64,000 nucleotides of DNA from Tenebrio molitor (lineage: Eukaryota; Arthropoda; Insecta; Coleoptera; Tenebrionidae), in NCBI RefSeq assembly GCF_963966145.1, contig NC_091051.1, positions 10,354,001 through 10,418,000 on the forward strand, in the 5' to 3' direction. This document shows positions 37,600 through 49,279 of the stretch, piece after piece. The notes under the pieces are model-generated. The model did no database searches, was not told the origin of the DNA, and saw only the letters and a list, made by a program, of their open reading frames with translations. Made by a program: the position numbers and the translations under genes. Numbering within the stretch: position 1 is the first letter of the stretch; every line of letters starts with the position of its first letter.

Positions 37600-38260
37600 A
37601 TGATTGAAAACATAATGAATCTAGACCTTTTTCTCTATGATAGCTCCTCCACATTCGAAAGTAGAATCAATACATTTCTTAACCTTTCCTTGACTAATAT
37701 CTTCAAAGTGAGGTGAATTTTCTCAAATAACACTTACTTGCAAGACAACATATCTTCAGTTTGTCTTTTCATTGGTTCCACATATATTCAATAGGATTCA
37801 GGCCCGGTGATTGAGCTAATCAACGGCTACTTTTCTGTCCTGCAATCATTTATTTTTTTTTCAGTTCTTGTCTTGCTAAAATACGAACTGAAACCTCTTA
37901 TTGTTTTCTAGATATGAAAGCGCAATAACCAGTTTTATAAACCAGGTGACTCATTTAGGATTCTATTCGAAATATTGAACTCATTCTATCGGAAAGCTTT
38001 CTTAAAACGTGATGGATCCTGTTATTGTTTTTGAGATCACACCTGATGCTAGTTAATCCTCTTACCCATCGAACTCCATTAGAGTCGGACCTTTTTTTGT
38101 TTCATGGCTAGATAAAACATTATCTATGTATTTTTTTTTGTCGGCTAATCAAACCATTTGTTGCAAAAGCTATTTGTTTTCCTCGTAAATTTTTTTCAAA
38201 AATTTCGATTTTTTTCTTTACACAAATAAAATGTTGATAGACCACCATTTTTACATGAAT
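37600..38260 (-). pseudogene. Degenerate Tc1-like transposase gene
   Basis: The minus strand near 37830-37770 reads LAQSPGLNPIEYMWNQ between stop codons, matching the DDE block AQSPDLNPIENxW of Tc1 transposases (here Asp to Gly). Further downstream on the minus strand, about 37700-37630, KECIDSTF-like sequence resembles the C-terminal tail. Frameshifts and stops interrupt it throughout. The upstream part toward 38260 is only loosely recognisable. Terminal repeats were not identified, so both limits are approximate. Confidence 0.7.
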
Positions 38261-38692
38261 AAACACAGTCGCTTTTATAACGTCCATTTTGTCATGAATT
38301 TATTTGATTTCTAAAATTATAATTTGTATCAACTCAGCAAAAATTATAGCAACTGTTGTAATAAACATATGTATGTAATCCAAATATAAATTGGAATTAT
38401 TTTTTTTATCACATATTTATCTATATGTATATTAATAACAACCAATCTATATGTTGTTTTGACATTTACAATTTCTTTTGTTAATACATAATGGTTAAAT
38501 AGCTAATTGCAATTTGTTTATTTTATCAAATGGAATATCAACCAGTTCTATGGTTTGTAATATCTACACTAAGAAAAAACTTCTTTATAAAACAATAAAA
38601 TAAAATTGTGTACCACGTAAAGATGTGTCTTTTTTCAAATAGTTGTTTATCTCATACCCCAAATAACCGAGCACAAAGATAAACTGAAAATA

Positions 38693-38899
38693 TCGAATGT
38701 TCATTTAAATTTCTCCTCAAAGTTGGCATTGAAGAGTCGATTGTGAACGCACCACTCGTCAGTCTGCAGAGTAAAAACCAAAAACACAAACAACCCCAAA
38801 AAGTGAGGTTAGATTTAGACAGCTGATCTGTAATCCGTGGTGCGTTCACAATCAACTCGTCAACGCCTACTTTGAGGATGCATTTAAATGAACACCCGA
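38693..38899. mobile_element. MITE family 1, copy E, 207 bp
   Basis: Starts TCGAATGTTCATTTAAATTT (two changes in the terminus) and ends AAATGAACACCCGA, with TA on both sides. Contains GAAGAGTCGATTGTGAACGC, AAGTGAGGTTAGATTTAGAC and GGTGCGTTCACAATCAACTC. Same orientation as copies A and B. Confidence 0.9.
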
Positions 38900-41800
38900 T
38901 ACATTGCATTTTGTGACCCACCTTGTATTTCCATCCTCCACTGATTTATACTCTATAAATAGTTATACTTATGTTCCTTTATACGCCTGCTTTATAAAAA
39001 GGTGTTCCCCCTACAACTTCCAGATTAGATTAATTCCTATTAAGTAGGTATAGTTAGTCTGGAATATTTTATTTGCATAGTGAAGCTGTCTGATTTTAAA
39101 TACATCCGCATATCTGCCGTGCTCTCAAATCGTTAACAGATACAAGCGAGATAAATTTGATTTAGTGGAGAATTTTAATAATTATTGACTAGTGCAAATT
39201 GTGTTTAACTGAACTGTGCGCGAATATTTTCTGCCATCATCGATTGAATACTTCGTGTAAAAATTGCCACCAGAAAATAGGTTTTCCTTCTGAACTCCAA
39301 GTATGACCCGACTAACTAATTGAGTTATAAAAGTAAAGGTATCGATAAACTTGTTCCGGTATAACACAGGTGGATCATTAATAAGTTATGCTTATTAGAT
39401 TCCCGGTCAAAGCAAAATTAATTTCTTTCGACACCGTTTAGATGGAATCGGTCCTATCTGATCTTCTGTAATTTATTAAATGTTGACTGGTGATTGTTAG
39501 ATTGCCCCAAAACATTAATATTTTTTTGGAGAATTGCTATTCTCTAAATTTTGTTTTTGTGAGTATTTTAATAATAATCGATTTATTACAAAACAAGTGT
39601 TAGAGTACGAATAAAATGTTATTTGTGTGGTTACTGATTCGAGTGTACTATAGAAGTCATCGGATTTGTCATGTGAATACAGGACGGTACAAACAGCGCG
39701 ATGAATGTCGAAAATAATCCAAAACAAACAAGACAGTCTGACAAACATATTTATCTTGGGAATTTTTTAAATTTCAATGTTAACCTTAGTTGCGAAGAAT
39801 TTTTGTTATTCGAGATCGCGTGTATCCTCTTGAAACGGTGTGGGAAGCCTGAGGACGCGATCCTTAAATGTCAATACCGTCGATTGTTGATTTTTGTGTA
39901 AACTCGCAACCGTCGGTGTCAACAGAAATTAGCATTTAATTCGTTGTAGGTACTTAGCTTGCAAATTGTCGTCTGCTGACGTGTTAGCGGACGTGTAAAT
40001 AATAATTTATTGACAAAATAATAAATTTTAAATCGAAAGGGGTCCGCTTAACGGGCGATTGATTGGTGGAAGGCGAATTGGGTATATACCAAGTAATCGT
40101 TTCGGCCGACATCCTTGTGCTATCCGCTGCCCACGCAAATTGCGCGACCTTAAGACCGCCCGAAAATTTTTTCATCCCATTTTCCACAAAAATAGGCCAA
40201 TAGTAATTTCTCGTCGTGAATAATTGATCGAGAAAACCTCACTCGGTAATAATAATTAAGGAAACTTCCTTGCGACCACGCAAAATCATTAATAAATTGT
40301 GTGTGTGGTATTGGAACGCTATTATTACGCATTGAAATAATGAAAGCCGGGGTAGCGACGCACATTTCGGCATGCTGATATATATTTATATCTGTGGCAA
40401 CCGCGTAGAACACTGTGACTGTGTCTGCGGGGTTTTATAAATAATAGATAGGGGCAGTTTGCATGCTGGTCGGAGTTTTGGGACACGCATCCCACGCAGA
40501 GAACGATTCGCGTGAGCGATACGATCTCCGATAAGGTCGCTTGCAGAATGCATAACAGCCTTCGGAGGTGCCCCAAAAAGGGCCGGCGGTGCATTTTTGT
40601 GATGCGACGCCCGCCCACCTCCAGGTCGATACCGCTTTCCTAATTTTCCACCCAAGCAAGAACCATCCGTTCGAAAACGGTTTGTAGTGTGCGTATTCCC
40701 TTGGTATTTATATCGATCTTCCTGTAAGCAAAAATGACGCACACGTTGCGTGTCCAGATCCAAACGTAAAATATAGCATAAACCGCATAAACATTAGGAA
40801 ATAAAGGCACGTGTAATGGCTCGGGGCTATTTTCAACGATACGTTAATGCAATTTTTGCATTTCATTGTTAAATTTTACCAAGTGGGTCACCGGCTTTCC
40901 CACCCGTTGCCGCGGACACCCACGAGAACTTAGATAACAATAAAATATCGATGAAACATATTAAAGGTGTTGTGGTTGATCGCCGGAAGTGTTCTAGCAA
41001 ATTAAAAACTCTTGATTGTATCTTTAATTTAGGGTCTTCCGGTTGTTCAGACTAGGAGGTTAAAGTTCACGTGTGCGAAAAACAAAGAACACTAACACAA
41101 CGGACACAATTCAAAATAACCAAAATCTAAATCGTAACCGACGCAACATTTTTTGACCGTTTGAGATACTTTACAGAGATTTTTTTATTTTTCTTTTGTG
41201 GAAAAAATTACGAAAGCACTTCCGGGAAAATGAATACATTTTTTCGTTGTTCAACAAGAGATAAAGATAGGTGCTGAGTAAATAAATAAAGTCGTCTATA
41301 TATTTCACTATTCGAGAAAAAATCTCAAGGAGATGATATCATTTATTTTGTATAGTTCTTTTTACGGAATTTGTTGTTAGGTCCTATCTAAGTAAATAGT
41401 GTAAGCTGTTCGGTTAAAAATATTGTGACGTCTGTACCTACTAAATACGTAACTATAAATTTTACGATTAATTTCATTTTAATTAAGATGCAGGAGTAGT
41501 ATTTCTTAAGCTAAAAAATTTAAAATAGAAGCTATGCAGGACCGACTCTAGGTATTACCAGCAGATGTGCACAAGATTTCCTCTGTTTGCAAAATATTAA
41601 AATATTATTTAAACTAACTCTATTTTTTAAACAAAACTAAAAATTTAATTTCAATTCACGTTGTTTTGGCATAATGGGAGGCCATGGAAATTTAATTTGG
41701 TAGTAAAGGTGTCTGTTGAATTACGTTATTTTTTTCTAAGTTTGAGGTTATAAATAGCGTCAATGTCTAGCGTATTGTTGTCAGTTTTACTAGTTTGTAA

Positions 41801-42055
41801 TTGAAGAATACTCAGACATCGCGGGAAATTCAGCAACATGTTAGGTATGTTCATTTTGATAGGTCCACACGTCAGGCACTTTAGTGACGGAAATCAAACA
41901 GTGTGTCCAACGTTAAAAAATTATTCATGGCCAAAACAACGTAAACGGTGTTTAGGTGATAGCTTTTGCTAAATTAACAAATAGAAAATGTTTCTATATT
42001 GTGTGAACTTTTTGATAAGCACCCCATGTTCTAAAAAGTGTTTTTGAAATACATA
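38900..42055. other. Intergenic with a GC-rich island (about 40.4-40.7 kb)
   Basis: No gene supported. The block at about 40440-40700 is GC-rich with overlapping minus-strand frames that carry no recognisable domain. Confidence 0.4.
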
Positions 42056-43035
42056 TACAGGCTGTTTGATAAAAAACGCCTCAACCCATAACTTTTTAAT
42101 TTATTATCCGATTTCAATGAAATAAAAAACCAAAGATATGGTTTTTCATGCGCTACGAAGTAGCCATAAAAAAATTTTTTTGGTGTTATTTTCAGTAGCT
42201 AACGATAGTCAACTTTTTTTTTTAAATAGACACATGTAGTTTTTTAAGCTCAGTCTGGTAAAGTTTTTTTTTCTCAATCTAATGATGTATTAAAAGTTAT
42301 CGTTTGGTCCAGAGATGACTGAAAAAAAAAATAAAACAATTTTTTATTGTGGTTCAGCTTATTATGAAATTTTCAAGTGTGCCGCGAAAAACAATTGGAA
42401 TACAAATAGCAACAAATGTCAAGTGTGAGTTTGAAAATTTTCAGGTGCAATCTTGAAGAGTTTTATTATTACTTTCTTAGAAAACATGAATAATAATAAT
42501 TATTATTATTATTTTTTCTATTAACTTTTTGTTTTTGACGAATTACGATTTTTATTACACTCGAACATAAAATAATAGTCAAATGACTGCTATCCTGCAT
42601 GACTGACAATGTTATTTTATAATTAAATAAAAAAAGTTCAAAAAAGCAGATGAAAATTTCTAAGCTGACGTTTAGATGACATTTATCGTACTTTGTATTC
42701 CGATTGTTTTCCACAGCACTCTTAAAAATTTAATAAGCTGAACCAAAAAAAAAATGTTTTATTTTTTTTCAGTTAGCTATGAACCAAATGATAAGTTTCA
42801 ATACATCATCAGATTCAGAAAAAAAAAACCTTACCAGACCATGCCTAAAAAACATGTGTCCATTTAAAAAAAAAAAGTTGACTATCGTTAGCTATTGAAC
42901 ATAACGCCAAAAAAATACATTTTATGGCTGTCTAGTAGCGCTTGAAAAACCATATCTTTGATTTTTTTGCTCATTGAAATCGGGTAATAAATAAAAAAGT
43001 TATGGGTTGAGGCGTTTTTCATCAAACAGCCTGTA
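42056..43035. mobile_element. Long foldback element, 980 bp
   Basis: The left end TACAGGCTGTTTGATAAAAA and the right end TTCATCAAACAGCCTGTA are inverted copies. The arms stay alignable for roughly 430-450 bp each: AGTTGACTATCGTTAGCTA and its inverse, CAAAGATATGGTTTTTC and its inverse, and TTCAGCTTATTA and its inverse. The centre at about 42480-42560 holds an AAT/ATT simple repeat. It has no coding capacity; almost the whole element is one hairpin. Confidence 0.9.
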
Positions 43036-45003
43036 TTCTGCTAATGATATTTTTTTTCTAAGTAAAATTTGACTTGAATTTTTTTTGTTCTATAAAATAC
43101 AGTTTTAATTTTTAATTTTTTCCCAGATTTAAATATCAAAAACCCTACTCAGTTCTGCAGCCGTTCAAAAGACACCTGTCCCAGAAGGATTAAGGAAGTT
43201 GTAATTTTCAAAATTGGTATGGTATATTTTAAGTAAATTGAAACGCCTAAGAAACCGCTATAATTTTCAAACATCTCTTTGAATATTTAATCGATTATAA
43301 AAACATTAAGACTTTTTTAAACAATTATATTTGTGTTTGTTAGTTTTGAGCCAAGTCATGTCTAAAATAAATACAAGAAAATTTTAACAATAACTAGAAA
43401 TTCCATTAGATGTGGGGATCTTCCACAAGATAGCAAACACTTCCTGGTGGTCTTTCGGCCAATTCCACGAGCGTCAATTTCTGAAAAAGCTCCAGGGAAA
43501 CCATTACCGCGACCCCCCATCGTCTGTCATTAGTGAAAAAAAAATCGTCCGATCGCGATCGATCGGCGGGGGCAAAATCCAATGGGAGTGACATTACGTT
43601 AATCGTATTTCCGTATAATGGTATCAAAATCTTGTTTGCGACCTTGTTGTGAATGTTGTGATGTGCGATGTGTGTGTATAGTAAGTTGCTAAACCGTATC
43701 GATACGTAAGTACTAATCAATATGTGCGAGTCATAATTGCGTCCGGTTTTCACATTTTAAATTGCCTTTTAATCGATTCCGGCGAAAACACCAGGTAGGT
43801 CTACGTCACAACAATTATCTGTAATTTTTCGACTGTCTCGTCCCGACAGCCCTATTGGCAAGATGGCTGGCTTCTGGTAAGTGATATGTTCTTGCGGATG
43901 TAAATATGTGTGCGTATGCGACCAAGTCGACTGGTTGAAGGAAGCGCTATAAAATGCAGCGACCGGTATATAGTGGTTGTCCTTGGCCACCAAACCACAC
44001 TTAACTTTTTCGTGGGGTCTTTTACACTCCGGTGATGCAGCCCCCCTTGCTCTTCTCCGTACATCGAATATGCACTTTGCCCGCTGCGAGACGGTTTTGC
44101 CTCGAGAGCGATTGCCACGCGGATGTCCTGCAGGTGCATCGAAAACACGCGAAAAAGGACCCCGCGTGCGAACTGCAGCGTTGCCCGCACGACTGCAGAA
44201 CGGGCTCGCCGGAAATATGAAGGTTTTACGCAAATTCCACGCACGAACAGATCCGGGTTCACAAAATTGTTCCAAAATTAAAAGGACACTGCGTGACGGG
44301 CGTTACGCAGGGAAACTTTGACGGATAAAATTTTTGTGTCTGAGTTTTCACAAAGTTGTCGGGAAGTTTGTTGAAGTTTTTCTGGATTTTTGTGAATTTA
44401 CTCAATGGAATTTATTGAACAATAGGTTATTGTTTACAGGTGATGCTCATTAAAAAACAGTCATTGTTCGTTCACGTTCATCTCTATACGTTCACATCTG
44501 ATTGTGAGATTCTTAAATCGTAATTATTTTTGGTGTTGTGGCTCATCATGCTAGTGAGATAACAAAAAGTGATATTTATAGGATATTTTCATTTTAAACT
44601 TATGGAAATCATTTTTGAATGGACTATTTTTCATTTTTTATTATTATACACATATTTATAGTTTAAAGATAATTGGTGTGGGTTTTTTATGTTTATAAAA
44701 GTTTTATACATAGACCAACACTAGGTTTTCATGTTAGTTTTCACCAAAAATAAACCGAAATATCGACAAAAATAAATACTTTGATCAAAGTGGTTCGCAT
44801 CAGATAGAATGAGCTGATTATTTTTGAAACATTTAGTGTCCCAAAAATATGTATAATCATATTTGCTAAAAATATAATCGGAAAAATAAAGACAATAACT
44901 TCTTGTGTGTTACATAAATCTTTTATAGGTCAATTGTAACTGTCTCTTTTAATAGAATAAGGTAGATTGACGTAACATTTCATTATATCGTAGACAAAAA
45001 TAT
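43036..45003. other. Intergenic with a GC-rich island (about 43.4-44.3 kb)
   Basis: From about 43400 to 44330 the sequence is GC- and CpG-rich. Three frames (two minus, one plus) are open across the same bases for 110-168 codons, which is a sign of composition and not of coding. A candidate regulatory block about 2.6 kb upstream of the putative BTB-psq promoter region. Confidence 0.4.
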
Positions 45004-45595
45004 TAATTTAGCGAAATGTTACTCTGGCAATCGTCGCTGCTTCTCTTAGACCAAAAACATGACAAAAGTTATCACATGACTTCCGATATACATTTAAAAA
45101 AAAAACATTAAAAATATTCAAAAATAGGGTTTGTGTTGGATGTATTGAAAAAAGTTGTAGCAGTAAGTTGCTTCTAATTTCGTTGCAATGTGTAAATTTT
45201 CAGAATAAAATTCGACAAAAAATAATTCATTTATTTTTATCAAAATTGAAAAATTGAATTTCAAATTTACCGAGTCGAAAATTTATAAAGGAGCAAATCT
45301 GAGCTTTCAACATATTAAACTCTCAATAAATTTTCACCAGTCCTATCAAGTGACAACTTCACAGCAAATTTTTTTCAAATTTTGTCCTGAAATTTTCCAC
45401 ATGGATATGTATCTCATTAAAATCAACCGTTTCCTATAATTATTTTCGATATATTTAACACAAATCCTATTTTCATATTTTGTAAATGTCAAATTTCAGG
45501 AATACCGGAAGTCACATGATAACTCTTATCAGTCGTATTGTTGGTCGTTAGATAACGAGAGATGATTGCCGTAATACAATTTTTGCTAAATCAAT
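45004..45595. mobile_element. Foldback element, about 590 bp
   Basis: Left arm: TTAATTTAGCGAAATG, then CTGGCAATCGTCGCTGCTTC and AAGTTATCACATGACTTCCG. Right arm (inverted): CGGAAGTCACATGATAACTC, then GAGAGATGATTGCCGTAAT and TTGCTAAATCAA. The arms are about 80-90 bp and moderately diverged, and the AT-rich middle has no recognisable coding sequence. Exact ends are uncertain by a few bases. Confidence 0.75.
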
Positions 45596-46057
45596 GAATT
45601 AAAAAAATGTCTTCTTGGGAAACACTGCATGGAGCACTTCAGTTCTTTTATTACTACCCCTATTGTACGATTTGTTTGAATAGAGCGAAAAACTTATTTA
45701 AATGTAATTGTTACGCAAAGTAGGAGCATGTATCTCATGTTGACACTTGAGATGAACTCATTCAGATCATAATTAGATAAAAAGTTTATTTTTAATAAAC
45801 GAAATTGTTATGTAAAGCACAAATTATTTATACGTGACATCAGAGCCAAAAAGAAAATTTCTAAAAATTATTGAGAATTGTCTATCTTGGAATTGTTAAA
45901 AATAATAGATATGAAGATTCCATAAATACTGAATTCATAAATAATTATTGGATAATAATATTCATATTCGCACTTAATAAAATCAAGTAAATAAATTATG
46001 AGTTTGTTTCTATTTGCGGGAAAAAATGTACGGTATTATTAAATAATAATAAACAAA
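45596..46057. other. Intergenic, no recognised gene
   Basis: Very AT-rich DNA between two mobile elements. Nothing recognised. Confidence 0.5.
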
Positions 46058-46358
46058 TTTTGTTTCAAAATCAAAATTCTACCACCTGTTGAATTATGTT
46101 GGCAGAAAAAAAGAATCCCTAGAATAAGTTTTATTTTTTTGAGTTGGCCCAACCTCCCACCAAAATTTGACATTCGGATTGTCACAAATATCAAATTAGA
46201 AAAATGCCTGGAAAAACGCTAAACTATAAAATTATAAACGTTCATCATTAACTATTCCTAAGAAATATAATAAAATGAGAATATTATTATGTTTTATTGA
46301 ACTACGACCAAAACGTGACACCATCAGTGTTGGTGAATTTTTGATTTTGAAATAGATA
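46058..46358. mobile_element. MITE family 2, copy 3, 301 bp
   Basis: Left end TTTTGTTTCAAAATCAAAAT, right end TTTTTGATTTTGAAATAGAT. Shares TACCACCTGTTGAATTATGT and TTGGCAGAAAAAAAGAATCC with copies 1 and 2, but the interior has diverged. Lies just upstream of the GC-rich promoter region of the BTB-psq gene. Confidence 0.75.
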
Positions 46359-46399
46359 ATGTGTGAATTTAATTTGTGACGGAGTACTTAGTGATAAGA

Positions 46400-47165
46400 C
46401 AAGAATTCGTTTATATTTTTTGTAAAAATAATTTTTTTAACAGGTCGACCTGTGCTTACACTTAATTAAGATCGCTATCGAGAAAAGCTCAATTAAGCGA
46501 GTCCACGTCAAATGCGACCCAAGTGACGTCACCGTTCCGAATTCGAATTCGCTGAAACTTACCCCAAAAACGCGCTTCTGTCAGTGACGAAGGGTTGGAC
46601 CTGCGGCCGCATCAAATTCGAAAATTTGCATGAGATTTTTGTAGTGTCGTGAAGCGACCGAATTCGTGTGGCGTGGGGCGGGGGCGCGGTCCCCACCTCG
46701 TTGTCCTAGTCTGGCTAGAAGTGCAGAAAAGGACGGAAAGACTGCATCCATCGTATCTATTTGGCCCTAGTGCGATCCTATAATAGACACCTTACCCCGC
46801 GAGTCTGCTACTTACCCCCACCAGACGTAGTCGCGATGGTCTCCCGCACCCCCGCTTGTTGCGTGTGTCTGATATCCCAACCCCCACTAAACGTGGGGTT
46901 TCGATAAACATTTTTCAGAATTCGTGCGGGCGTTTTGATGAAAAGTCGTGTTGGTGCGTGAAAAAAGTGCGCGCAGTGCGTGTGCATCGAACGTCATCAT
47001 CGCATTTCGGTATCATTTCACTATAGTTTGGCCCGCTGCAACGTCATTATAACTGCTCAATAGTTTTTTAAATTGACTGTATTAATGCTCTAATATGACA
47101 CTACCCGAGCTCGTGCTGCAGTGCTTTTAGGACTTTTGTGCGATTTCTCGGTGATTCCCCATTCC
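46400..47165 (+). promoter_or_regulatory. Promoter region and likely non-coding exon 1 of the BTB-psq gene
   Basis: The sequence changes from AT-rich to GC/CpG-rich. It holds a consensus CRE (TGACGTCA, 46524-46531) and a 14-bp palindrome CGAATTCGAATTCG (46538-46551). A strong donor, CATTCC|GTAAGT, closes the block at 47165/47166 and would splice to the acceptor TTTCAG at 49249. The transcription start is not determined; it should lie within about 46.5-47.1 kb. Several short upstream ATGs would be in the leader. Confidence 0.45.
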
Positions 47166-49249
47166 GTAAGTCCCAATTCATTTTTTTTTCTTATTATTAT
47201 TTACCCACCAAAGAAATAACGCACTATTCTTAGCCGAGATCCAGACCGCGACCATGTTGGAACCATTTCCATTTTTAAATGCCTCAAAAATTGTTTCTGT
47301 TTTGTAGCGCGAATGTTTCTTTGGCGGGTGCGTATAATATAAATAAGGGTTAGGCGGGGTACGGAAACGCTCAAGCCAATGGAAATGCCGTCCGCTTACG
47401 GGACGGGGTGAATTCGTGCTAAACAGCAAAACTAGCTTTTAGTTCGACGTCACCAGTGTTGATGTGAGGGTTGTGTTTTGCCAGGTCGGATTTTCTGCTT
47501 GCGTAATTATTGCCTTATTTTTACCACCCCTGCAGCGAATTTTTTGTCGAGGGCGCACCTGGAAGTTGATTAGTTCGATGCGTGCGCGCCGAACCCACCA
47601 CCTATTACCACCGTAAAAATTCAATTCTTATTTGTTGCAAATCGCACGCAAATTTTATATTGCATGCTCAAATCGAAAATATCAGACAGAATCGACCACC
47701 AATTATTCTCATTAGTTGCATGCGACACACTATTTTTAGCTAATTGTCAAAAATTAAAAGTCGATTGACGTATTATTCCCCAAACAAGAAAATTTTTATC
47801 CACGCACAAATATTTGTCACTATTTGGCATTGGCCACTTTTAACAGCTAAACCTGTTTGACGAATTGACAAATTATGATTAGCTAGTTTAATGAGGGTGA
47901 TAACAAGATAAACCAAATTTTGTAGACTTCACAACAGTACAAGCTCATTTTTTTTAATTTCAGACGAATTTTATCATAATTTAATATTAATTCCTATCAA
48001 AAACCGCACAAGTACTTTTGATGTTCCATTATTGTACATTTTACTGCACTAGTGAATGTATTCACCAAATCTCGTTTCCGAAAAATATGTTTGTTACGGC
48101 GACGTAAAACAAATGGCCTTGTAATATTTACAACACTTTCATAGCTTTTCTCTTCGAGGTTACCCATTTATTTAAGATGTGATTTATTTAACATCCGATT
48201 ATACGAATTCTCCTGGTTTTACACCAACAATTTAATGTAAAAATCATTAAAAATTAAAATCTTGATCAGAATTTGTTTGAAACTTTGTCACGAAAGTATG
48301 ACCACTTAAAAACTGTTACGTAAATTATCAACATTAAGAGATTAAAATTAAGAGATGCAAATTTTTATGTTCAGAATCGTTGACGTATAAGAACTGGAGA
48401 AATCAAAAATATATTGGTAGAATGGTAAATCTAATGACGTGTTTACCCAAAAAATCACAACTAAATAATCATGATTTCTATTTTTTATATAAAATAATAG
48501 ACGTGCTTGGGCAGGCTAATATAAAATGTCATAAAATATTGACTAAATGACAATTAATTTTAGACACGCCCACCGATAAATACTGGACAATCCAAGAAGT
48601 CTTTTCTGATTATCGTAATAACTATTATTCTCTTATTATAATAAATTATGATTTGAATCCTGAATTCTTGGACTTGCACCCTCAGCTTTGCTAATAAATA
48701 TCTATGTAAATTTGTTACAGTGTACAATTTGATTAGCAAATTATTTATTCTGATTAATGAACTTTAGCACTTTGTTTAAACTATCTTAAATTAGACAGTT
48801 TACACAGAATAATCTTTATTTGTTATTAATAATAACAATACAATCGTAAGAAAAAATTCTTTTAGTTGAATGTAACAACAAACATTTTTTTTTTAACTTA
48901 AACTCGTTCTCGGCTGTTGAAAATATCATTATGGTAGCGTGTACGTCAAATGAACATTTTAGACGAAACACGTAATTGTCATACTGTTTGAAGACCATTT
49001 ATATTGATTTTATTAATAATACCATGCCTACTATACAGTATTGCACCAATCCGGTGCATTCTATCTCATCACTTTCTTGTTCCCTATTTGAATGATAAAA
49101 TTATTATCACTATCAATATTGTTATTTAAAAATGGCTACAAGGCGGGAGCTTTCTGTTTTGCTGCAACTTTAGCCTACCTGTAAATTTGAACGAATGATT
49201 TAGCGATGAATTTGTCTTCTTCGGGCTTGAATGTATTTTTTGTTTCAGC
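47166..49249 (+). other. Putative 5' UTR intron of the BTB-psq gene
   Basis: Bounded by GTAAGT at 47166 and TTTGTTTCAG ending at 49249 (2084 bp). The interior is AT-rich with no recognised gene. The acceptor is secure because the frame upstream of the ATG is non-coding; pairing with this donor is inferred. Confidence 0.45.
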
Positions 49250-49279
49250 CGCTTGAGAGGCAAGTCCATCGCCGTGAAA

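Noticed and set aside
20495..38899. CRISPR-like array made of the repeated family 1 units
   Set aside because: The units are kilobases apart, flanked by TA and have terminal inverted repeats; they are transposable elements in a eukaryotic genome.
40386..40763. 125-codon minus-strand open frame
   Set aside because: Lies in a GC-rich island with another overlapping frame; no recognisable protein features.
42487..42515. AAT/ATT simple repeat as a separate microsatellite
   Set aside because: It is the centre of the 980-bp foldback element and is covered there.
43769..44275. 168-codon minus-strand open frame
   Set aside because: Two other frames are open over the same bases, the region is GC-rich so stops are rare, and no domain or splice context is visible.
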